Source: Guillardia theta CCMP2712 (Eukaryota > Cryptophyceae > Pyrenomonadales > Geminigeraceae). Taken from it: a stretch of 53,524 nucleotides of DNA. Below are positions 46,001 to 53,524 of the stretch, in pieces. Within the stretch, counting starts at the first letter, position 1, and the number at the start of each line of letters is the position of its first letter. Location: the NCBI RefSeq assembly GCF_000315625.1, contig NW_005434642.1, positions 647,744 through 701,267 of the forward strand, read 5' to 3'. The notes under the pieces were generated by a model that did not search any database, was not told the origin of the DNA, and saw nothing but the letters and a program-made list of their open reading frames with translations. A program made the position numbers and the translations under genes.

Positions 46001-46284
46001 ACGGACTACAAGTTTGTCACAGTGTTAGACTTGTACCATGTTAAAGTAATGCAGATATCATGATTAACCTATGATGTAACAAGACAGTTTTTGCTCAAGA
46101 CTGAGTTTAATGCACACGAAACCAGAATTGAGGAGCACACTAATGATGAGAGATAGACTGTATGCTAGGATGTGAAACCCAAGCATCCAGACATGAGAGG
46201 ACCTTAGCAAGACGGCTAGAAGAGGCCCCCCCTTCGTCCGCGTGCTACATTGCCGTCTGCCACGTGTATTTTTCGTCTTGGTTC
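46000..46284. repeat. direct repeat, left copy (about 285 bp)
   Basis: Aligns by eye over its whole length with 47238-47519 at roughly 90 percent or more, differing by an 8-base insertion near 46019, a few substitutions and a variable stretch near 46208. It begins GACGGACTACAAGTTTGT and ends TCGTCTTGGTTCT in both copies. No gene is recognised between the copies. Confidence 0.92.
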
Positions 46285-47237
46285 TGGAAGCTTCTGTTAC
46301 TAGTTAACTCGCCGCGCTATCTGGCTGGCACGGCTGGCATATGATCCATCCTCCCCCCGACTTTCTGGGAAAGTACATGGTACGTTAGAAAGCCTGGCAC
46401 ACAAACAAGAGAATGTCAGCAGATCCAAGTCAAGATACGATGATACTACGTCAAGTTCACAGTCATGCTGAGTGGGCAATCATTGAACCATTCAAGGATT
46501 GTCCATTCTGAAGAAGATTTTCATGCAGGGCTGTTAGATGTGCGGCGCAGAGATAGGGGACTCGGGAGATGCCTGGCGAGCGGATGCAATGACGAGAGAT
46601 GGAGGATAGGATAGGAGAGTCTGAAGAGAGAGAAGATAAGCGAGATAGAGAGGGAGAGAGTGTGTGCCCGCCGGCACTGATTTGAAGACCAAAAGATAAA
46701 TTTTTGAACCGTAAAGAACTTGTTGCCAGAGATCGTCGCCGCGAGATGGAACATACGGTTTCAAGGCATTTGATGATGTTGTACAGTTGTACCTTGTTCG
46801 CCGAGCCAAAAGTAGCTCCAGTTATGCATGCCACAGCCTAGCTCCATGACATGAAACTTCCGCCAGATCTCCTGGGAGTTCCATTTGATCCTACTCAAAG
46901 ATCAAGAAAAATAAGAATCGAATTCGCTCCAGGTGTGTTGCTCCAAGCAGATTTTCGACCGACCGATCTGGCTGGGGAGAGGCTTGTTTTTCCTATTCGA
47001 AGATCAATCAAACAAATCAGTTGTGGCTGGGATGAGAAGCCTAAACAACTTGCGGCTAGAGAGGCGTCGGAGCCTGATTGAAGAGAAAAAGTCATCCGAA
47101 TGTGCAAGGCTTGAAAGAGTGCATGAAATTTTCAACAGTAACGAAACAAACCGAGAAAGAAAGGCTCCAGAAACCTTGTGACTAACCGAACTGATAAGAT
47201 TAACATGATTGAGCATGTAAACGAGCGGCTCATAACC

Positions 47238-47519
47238 GACGGACTACAAGTTTGTTAGACTTGTACCATGTCAAAGTAATGCAGATATCATGATTAACCT
47301 ATGATGTAACAAGACAGTTTTTGCTCAAGACTGAGTTTAATGCACACGAAACCAGAATTGAGGAGCACATGAGAGATAGACTGTATGCTAGGATGTGAAA
47401 CCCAAGCATCCAGACATGAGAGGACCTTAGCATTGAAGACGGCCGCGCCGCAGGAGAGGCCCCCCCTTCGTCCGCGTGCTACATTGCCGTCTGCCACGTG
47501 TATTTTTCGTCTTGGTTCT
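47238..47519. repeat. direct repeat, right copy (about 282 bp)
   Basis: Second copy in the same orientation, about 950 bp after the first ends. The spacer (46285-47237) holds only short frames; the clearest, at 46851-47078 on +, encodes 75 aa without a known domain. The pair could be LTRs of a small element or a segmental duplication. Telltale TG...CA ends are not obvious. Confidence 0.92.
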
Positions 47520-47526
47520 CATACAT

Positions 47527-47926
47527 TTACATGTGTCCATGCTTCTTCATACGTTTGCATGTGTCCATGTTAATTGTTGCAGGTTCTGACAGAAATCCTG
47601 TGTAAACCTCAGAATGTGCTTCATAAGGGTTGGCAAGGTAAATATTACTGGGCGGCTCATCTGTAGGAAAATCTTCAAGGCTATTCAAAACTTTCCAAAC
47701 ATGAGGAGGATACGATTCATCCTAGACAAACACATGACGACAACTCTTTGGCCCGTGTTGCTTCCGGCATGTAACATGCCAAAGCCCCATTGACGGTGAA
47801 ATTCTCATCCTTGCTTGCCATGCAGTGTTGCTTGTAGAAAGAGAATGCTTGGGAGCTCAAGAGACTCTGCTCAATCATCACAATCTCATGCTCAGTTGTA
47901 CCATTCCAATCATAAATCCTCTTGGG
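47527..47926 (-). pseudogene. 3' fragment of an unrecognised gene
   Basis: Two minus-strand exons in phase: 47795-47926 (44 codons) and 47527-47721 (64 codons plus stop), joined by a 73-nt intron. Residues look protein-like (YDWNGTTEHEIVMIEQ, SYPPHVWKVLNSLEDF, YLANPYEAHSEVY). No start codon or further upstream exon could be found in the AT-rich DNA beyond 47926. The stop lies 8 bp from the right direct repeat. It may be a truncated gene or one whose 5' exons I failed to see. Confidence 0.4.
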
Positions 47927-48486
47927 CTGCAGTGGGACGATTTCCACCCACCCCACTTAGATTTTTGGCTAAGCAGTACCGGTACGGTATGTTGTGACAT
48001 TCTGTACGGGATTGGAAGTTCCTGGTAACAATATGTAAACATTGTGTACGTGTTTATATATTTAAAAATAAATAAAACGAAAATAATACAAATGTGTAAC
48101 TGACTCATACAAAAATAGCTATGAGAAATTTGAACAAAAATACGCTGTATTAAAAAGTAATTCAACGACCCCTCTCAAACAATCCAGGTACCACCACCCC
48201 CTCATTCGGGGGAAACCACCGGGTCATTAGTCATAACCGGTACGAGTGGGAGATCGAGAACTGACAAAAAGCCACTTTTCCTTGGTTTTTCCTGGGCGAA
48301 AGCCTACAGAATGTTCTGTAGGATTTTGGGCAGGTAGGCATATACGGTGTCTTGTAGGGTAGTCCCTGGGAATCGAGGGGTGGTTTAGGGTTTTCAGTTA
48401 TTTGTACCATGTAATTTGAGACCTTACGAAATTGATTTGAAATGTTCATTAGAATAGGTTTTATTCGTCGATAACAGTACAAAATG

Positions 48487-48641
48487 AAAAATATTTTATT
48501 TTGCTGCCTCCTTGTCCTTTACCCCTTGCTTGAAAAAAAAATATTTTATTTTGCTGCCTCCTTGTCCTTTACACCCCTCCGGTCCTTTACCCCTTGCTTG
48601 AAAAAAAAATATTTTATTTTGCTGCCTCCTTGTCCTTTACC
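48487..48641. repeat. tandem repeat, three units of 55-70 bp
   Basis: AAAATATTTTATTTTGCTGC followed by CTCCTTGTCCTTTACCCC, three times, with TTGCTTGAAAAA linkers. Bases 47930-48480 before it contain CCACCCC/GGGTAG-rich and AT-rich sequence without a gene. Confidence 0.9.
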
Positions 48642-49900
48642 CCTGCCACCGGAGCAGGGGGAACGGGGGGGGGGGCCGGGGGGGCTCGCGCCGCACCAAT
48701 CTACGTGGTCGCCCTCTCCGTACTTGCAGGCTCTTCCACCTGAGTCACCCGACGGTTAGTTCAGAGCTCTTTACTCAAAGTTAAGTTAAAATCAGTACGA
48801 GGACAATAAGGAGAAGAGAGGAGGCTTGACCCTGACACTGCCGCACAAGCCGAACGGCGAGAAGAGAAAAGACAGCGAGCCTCGGAGAACCAACCCTCAT
48901 CCTGCCCACTGCTGTCCCTCAAACTTAACTGATACCTTCACTTAACCCCGGCGCGCAGGCCATTCCCCCGCGCCATGTCACCGATGTCGCTGTGGCCGCC
49001 GCCGAAGGAATGAGACGCATATCTGTACGCACCCGCAATGATGGCAGCATAGGACAGGGAGGCCTTGAGCTGACGAAAGATCCTGGACCAGAGACTCTGT
49101 GTATCACAGTGAGGTGCCAGGCGGAGGCCGCCGAGGCCGCGGCAGTCACGGGCTGGCACGGTGGTCCTTCAAGACTTCAAGGAGTTCGTCGGGGGCCGGT
49201 TAGGCAGTGGCAGGCCTCGGCCCTGAAACTTGAAACATTCAAGCCTCTCGTCATCAGCGGCTCATCACAGAGTCATGGCCTCGGGCGACTCCCGGACGAA
49301 GATGCAGACTGACCGGGCGGAATCTCTCTCAATAAATCAGTTCACTGCCAAGTCAGCTGCAGGCCAGTGGACCTGACATGATCGGACTCAGTAAAACCCG
49401 ATCCTTCGAATGGAACGCCGGGACGAGGCTACCAAGGATGCCTACAACTTCCGGAACTTCATTCTGCCAACTTCCTCTCGTCTTACCGCCGGGGTTTCGA
49501 CACTGCATAGAAAGTCCACGGCCAGCTTCTTCGCAGACCTCAGCCGACATTCTCGACCCCCTGAGGCAGTCCCCTGTTCTCTCGCCTGGATGCCAGGGTA
49601 ACACTTCTCCGGGCTCATGGCAGCTACACAGTGGAGGCGGCTCTATCCCCCAGAGTCAGCAAGTCAACCTTCGAGCCCACTGTTCGCCGGAACGGTTCCG
49701 GGGGCCCCCCGGGCAGTGGAGCCCTGCGGCACTGACGCGGCCAGTGCCCCATCATGCCGGGCCCATCCACTGAGCCTCGCACGAGGGACAGTCGATCGCT
49801 TCACAGAGTCAGCCTCCATCGTTGATGAAGTGGGGTCAGTGGTTCTGGCTCGGACTTCATTGCCTTGCCTGCCGTCGCCGCTTGCGTGGTTGGAGTAGCG
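48642..49900. repeat. GC-rich island, long copy
   Basis: The longest island in the window, with the 48768-48810 segment shared with 7521-7562. It is rich in GCCGCCG and CTGAGTC/GACTCAG words. Frames on both strands are open by composition only. Bases 49900-50100 hold nothing recognised. Confidence 0.5.
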
Positions 49901-50460
49901 GTTTTGCTGCCTCCTTCGTTTCCTAGTATTTTCTCGAGGCGGAGTTGTAGGTTTTCTCCTAAGTTTTCCTCCTTGCTTGCTCCCGGTTTGGTTTTCCCGG
50001 TTTTTCAGTCAATGATCTGACAGACGGGCCAACCCCTAGTGTGGGAATTAAAACTGGTACAAATATTTAGTTAAATACCCCCCCTCCTTTCCTCATCGCG
50101 CCTCCATGCAGAGCGTTCGGGGCGGCGGGGGATTTAGGGGGTGCTGCATGCCATGGCAGGGTGTCACGAGAAAATTCAAATCAAAGTTTTGGCGGGCAAA
50201 GCTATGTTGCACCACACCATGGGCAGGCCCGGCGAGGCCTCCAGCGAAGAAAACATGCACATCATGCCACAGACGAAGAGAGATGACCAGTATTCGAAAG
50301 TGCCGCATGTTGCAAGGTTCAAAAAACAAAACACTTGCAATGATCTTGAGCAGATCTTGCTCTCTAAATGGGATGATGCCTTGGTTTTCAAGCTGTTGGA
50401 TTTCTTGCGATGTCATGGCCATGCAACTTTATCTGTGGAGTGTGAAGACTAGAATCTTTT

Positions 50461-52504
50461 AGCTGAGTTCAGCGACCCAGAACCTCAAGTGGAATCTTCG
50501 TTCTGTATCTTTGTTTGAAATCCAGAACAAACTAAAGGTCCTCGGAGATGTCTATGGGCATACATCAGAAGGATTTTCGAGATTGTTTCTCCAGCACTAC
50601 ATGCAGGTTTTCGAACAACAAGCATCTGGTAAATCACATGGAGGCACAAAGGTCATTTATGAGCACTTGAATCAACTTCGTACACGTATTTGCAACATTC
50701 GCAGGAAGAATGGAAACCTTCTTTCTCGAATGGAAGAATGGTCTACTGGTCACTTCGTGGATTTACACACCTCAGCAAGGAATTGTACAGATGGATGTTG
50801 CCGAGATGACTCAGAGAAATCAAACAGTTTGTTTTGCAGTTGTGACAGAACCAGGCCATATGGCAAGTTCAAAAGAAGAAGACGCTACGATGCAACACGA
50901 GCAAGAGGCCGAGAGCGACCCTGAAAGAGATGTTTTGCAGGCTTCAAATATTTTGCAGACGGTATGGATATGAAGAAGTTCTTTCATTGGCCAACCACAA
51001 TGACGAGAAGGAGGAAACATTCACTCCTTGGGAGATGGAGCGAAGAATAGCTGATGGACTAAATGACTTTGATGAACACAAGATCCGCTTTAGATTCGAC
51101 GAATGGTTATCCAATCCCCGGTCCTCTCTCCAGTTACGAACAAGTTGTTTTTCTCGCCGTGCATCAATCACTTGTTGAATTGGATCAGGGAAGTCGCAGT
51201 CATCATCAAGCGAAGCGATGATGGGGCATAAAGCTTACAGCGATATCGCCAAGAAGAATCCTGCTTGGATGACTCAGATGGAAGTCGACGGGACCGCCGA
51301 TCCACAATCGGTGGATATCATGCTGAAGATGTTCAGTGACAAGGCCATCAGTCTACTAAAGGCAGAAGGACATGAAGCGACAGCAAGAATGGCAGAGGCT
51401 ATGTCTGGCCTGCACAAAGCATTCGATGAAAGAGTGCTGAAAGTTTCAGAGAGGATACGTCTCGTTCACGAGGGTCGATGGCTATTGGAAGGCATCGACT
51501 GGACCAATGTCAGCCACAAATATGTCAAGGGACTATCCTCTGTAATATTTGAAGGCTTCATAGTTGCAATTGATACTCATCTGCAAGTAAAGCAGTATGT
51601 GAGGGATAAGAATCAAGCGCTGGGTAATAGAGACTATGACTTCAACTTGCCAAGAGGAACAAGGATCCGCATCGCAAGGAGGAAGAGGGGGAGCAGCTGC
51701 GCAAAGAGAAGGAGCAGCTCCGCAAGAAGGAGGAGGAGCTGCGCAAGAAGGAGGAGCAGCTGCGCAAGAAGGAGGAGCAGCTCCGCAAGAAAAAGGAGGA
51801 GAGCTTCGCAAGGAGAAGGAGGAGGAGCAGCTTCGCAAGAAGGAGGAGGACGAGCTTCGTAAGGAGAAGGAGGAGCAGCTTCGCAAGAAGGAGGAGGAGC
51901 TTCGCAAGGAGAAGAATGAGCAGCTTCGCAAGGAGAAGGAGGAGCAGCTGCGCAAGGAGAAGGAGGAGCAGCTGCGCAAGAAGGAGGAGGAGCAGCTGCG
52001 CAAGAAGGAGGAGGAGCAGCTGCGCAAGAAGGAGGAGCAGCTTCGCAAGGAGAAGGAGGAGGCCCAGCTTCGCAAGAAGGAGGAGGAGCAGCTTCGCAAG
52101 GAGAAGGAGCAGCTCCGCAAGGAGAATGAGGAGGAGCTTCGCAAAAAGGAGGAGCAGCTTCGCAAGAAGGAGGAGCAGCTTTTCGCAAGGAGGAGGAGCA
52201 GCTTCGCAAGGAGAAGGAGGAGCAGCTTCGCAAGAAGGTGGAGCAGCTTCGCAAGAAGGAGGCCCAGCTTTGCAAGGAGAACCTGGTTTTGAGGCAGATT
52301 CCGTCATCTGTAGAGCGAGGGATAGCTTGGGAGGAGTCAGAGGCAGGGCTTGATCGCATGGGCTTTTGCGAGCAGAGAAAGTGCTTCCGCCTCGATAGCT
52401 CGTACTTATCGATGGATGCAAGCGATGTCAGCAACCAGGAGCTCTTTCTCTACTGCCGAGAAGCCTTCACGAAAATTTATGGGATATGTATTTGTATGAT
52501 ATAA
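50461..52504 (+). CDS. coiled-coil protein of unknown family, frames interrupted
   Basis: Exon-like frames are 50461-50629 (FEIQNKLKVLGDVYGH) joined in phase by a GTAAAT donor to 50704 on (LEWKNGLLVTSWIY, VVTEPGHMASS); a further frame around 50940-51110 (YGYEEVLSLANHN, RFRFDEWLSNP); 51218-51610 (KKNPAWMTQMEVDG, LEGIDWTNVSHKYVKG); then about 51690-52275 of LRKKEEQ-type heptads; and a globular end to 52504 (GLDRMGFCEQRKCFRL). The heptad array changes frame near 51800 and near 52183, where no intron fits, and joins at about 50940, 51120-51200 and 51660 are also unresolved. So the gene is real in composition but may be decaying, or the assembly may have slipped in the repeats. No family recognised. 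A segment at 50141-50452 may be its first exon. Confidence 0.5.
51690..52275. repeat. in-gene array of 21-27-bp units encoding Lys/Glu-rich coiled coil
   Basis: Units of the form AAGGAGGAGCAGCTTCGCAAG repeat more than twenty times. The matching minus-strand frames (Leu/Ala/Pro or Ser/Arg-rich) are shadows. Confidence 0.9.
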
Positions 52505-53018
52505 ACTTCCATAAAATCTGGTTCAACCCGAAAACCGGATACATAATAAATAAAGATAGCATGCTGTCACATACGAGTAGAGCTGCTTGAACTTGTTGAA
52601 GTTGCAGTGTACAACCTTCACCGTCGTGTCAATGATGATGCAAGGAAAGAAGAGCGGAAAGGGGCGACCTTTCCATCGAGTCCTGCTGCAGCCTGCCGCC
52701 ATGGAGTACCCTCAACGGACAAACGCTCGAGTGTGCCTTGCGCCGGCGCGAGCACGAATTAAGTCATCTGGGCGCCAGCTTCAATGACAAGTAGGCACTT
52801 GGCTCTCAGCCTCGGCATGGAAGGAGACGGATGATGAAGAACTGCTGCGTCTCGATTGGAACAACATGACCAGTGAAAGCCTTTGCTTGACATGTCCAAG
52901 ACTTTACTCTTCACAAACATCAGCCGCATAACTGTGAAGGGGTTTGGCTACCTCCATGCGTGCCTCAAGAAACGATGTTCTTCGGCATGTGACCTCTCCT
53001 CTCTAAGGATCTCCCTGA
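52505..53018. other. intergenic, nothing recognised
   Basis: Between two convergent genes. Short frames on both strands show no domain, and no RNA gene was seen. Confidence 0.5.
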
Positions 53019-53524
53019 CTATAAGATAGAAATCCCTGCTACTTCTGCTTGCATTGCCTCCTCTCCTCTCTTCCATCCGTAATCCTTTAGCGCCCCGCTG
53101 TCTTCGATGGGTTTGATCTCAAACCTTGCAAGCTCCTCAACCGGAATCAGGAAAACAACCTCCACCTTCCACTCCCCACCTTCCGGGATGTTAAGCGCTT
53201 TCAGAGCCTTCAAGAAGAAAGAGAGTTTGAAAGAGTGTTTCTGTGCGATCGTTGCTTGTACAAACATCACCTTCCGCTTCTCTTTGTCGACCATCACTGC
53301 GTCATAGCCCCCCTGAAACGCGCTAATGGGCCTCAAGCACGTATTTTGCGCAGGAAGCGTCTTGATCCCTTGCAATGATGAGAAATTCACCACAAGACAT
53401 CGATCCCAGCTCTCGGTCTGTCTCGGGCCACGGTAAGTCACACTCAACCCTGTTTGTTCCATCTTCTTGAAGAAAAGCATCTCGAAAAGACTTCCCTTCA
53501 CGCCCGGATTTCCATAGCCATAAC
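53019..53524 (-). CDS. C-terminal part of an RHS/Crinkler-like protein, cut by the window edge
   Basis: The minus-strand frame is open from the right edge to the stop at 53019 (about 167 residues visible, no start needed). Sequence in order: YGYGNPGVKGSLFE, SLQGIKTLP, YDAVMVDKEKRKVMFVQAT, KHSFKLSFFLKAL, WKVEVVFLIP, LKDYGW. The central pattern, an Asp in a hydrophobic strand followed by a strand ending in F-V-Q, then T and K-H, resembles the restriction-endonuclease-like fold at the C-terminus of RHS (retrotransposon hot spot) and Crinkler-type P-loop proteins. The assignment is from memory of the pattern only. The P-loop NTPase that should precede it would lie outside the window. Confidence 0.5.
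   Translation of the reverse strand, partial: YGYGNPGVKGSLFEMLFFKKMEQTGLSVTYRGPRQTESWDRCLVVNFSSLQGIKTLPAQNTCLRPISAFQGGYDAVMVDKEKRKVMFVQATIAQKHSFKLSFFLKALKALNIPEGGEWKVEVVFLIPVEELARFEIKPIEDSGALKDYGWKRGEEAMQAEVAGISIL

Noticed and set aside
46851-47078. 75-codon + frame between the direct repeats
   Set aside because: Short, no recognised domain, no splice support; possible but not defensible as a gene.
51533-52434. Long minus-strand frames rich in Leu/Ala/Pro or Ser/Arg
   Set aside because: Reverse translation of the Lys/Glu heptad array.

Overview
The window looks like nuclear DNA of a photosynthetic protist, most likely a cryptophyte alga (Guillardia-like). The reasons: genes are split by many short introns (about 38-80 nt, mostly GT-AG); one plastid-type gene (DUF3593 plus DUF2499/Ycf49-like) starts with a signal peptide followed by a Phe and a basic, Ser/Ala-rich stretch, the bipartite plastid-import signal known from red-plastid algae; and animal/protist-type genes (BIR protein, dynein roadblock chain, voltage-gated channel, class I cyclic-nucleotide phosphodiesterase) sit beside plant/algal-type genes (PP2C-kinase fusion, EsV-1-7 repeats). 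The species call is inference.

Layout. 1-3.3 kb: low-complexity, GC-rich and CCCTAC-rich sequence without a clear gene. 3.3-6.7 kb (+): a PDE catalytic domain fused in one reading frame to an endonuclease/exonuclease/phosphatase (EEP) domain. 8.5-10.1 kb (+): an unrecognised membrane protein. 10.4-11.6 kb (-): a small PDI-like thioredoxin protein. 12.9-17.4 kb (+): the plastid DUF3593/DUF2499 gene, about 20 tiny exons in pyrimidine-rich introns. 17.6-19.3 kb (-): a CaMK-type kinase with a C-terminal cyclic-nucleotide-binding domain. 21.7-22.8 kb (+): a beta-propeller (NHL-like) protein. 23.0-23.9 kb (-): a single-BIR protein. 24.9-27.7 kb (-): a one-domain voltage-gated cation channel with a PH-like N-terminus and EF-hands. 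28.6-30.2 kb (-): a PDZ/coiled-coil protein whose 3' end runs into a GC-rich island. 32.3-33.7 kb (-): a secreted EsV-1-7 repeat protein. 34.1-38.9 kb (+): DUF4214-like repeats followed by an N-acetylglucosaminyltransferase II (MGAT2/GT16). 39.2-45.2 kb (+): PP2C phosphatase, TPR-like segment and protein kinase, readable as one gene. 45.3-45.9 kb (-): dynein light chain roadblock. 45.9-50.1 kb: repeats, including a pair of about 285-bp direct repeats, a gene remnant and GC-rich sequence. 50.4-52.5 kb (+): a coiled-coil gene with broken frames. 53.0 kb to the edge (-): a partial protein resembling the C-terminal domain of RHS/Crinkler-type proteins.

Several genes concern signalling by cyclic nucleotides, Ca2+ and phosphorylation (PDE-EEP, kinase-CNB, EF-hand channel, PP2C-kinase), but neighbouring genes here are independent transcription units and nothing shows that they form one pathway. 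The most noteworthy items are the unusual domain fusions and the interspersed CCCTAC-rich and GC-rich blocks that separate the genes. Exon boundaries were placed by hand from splice consensus and reading-frame continuity; where all phases close this is stated.
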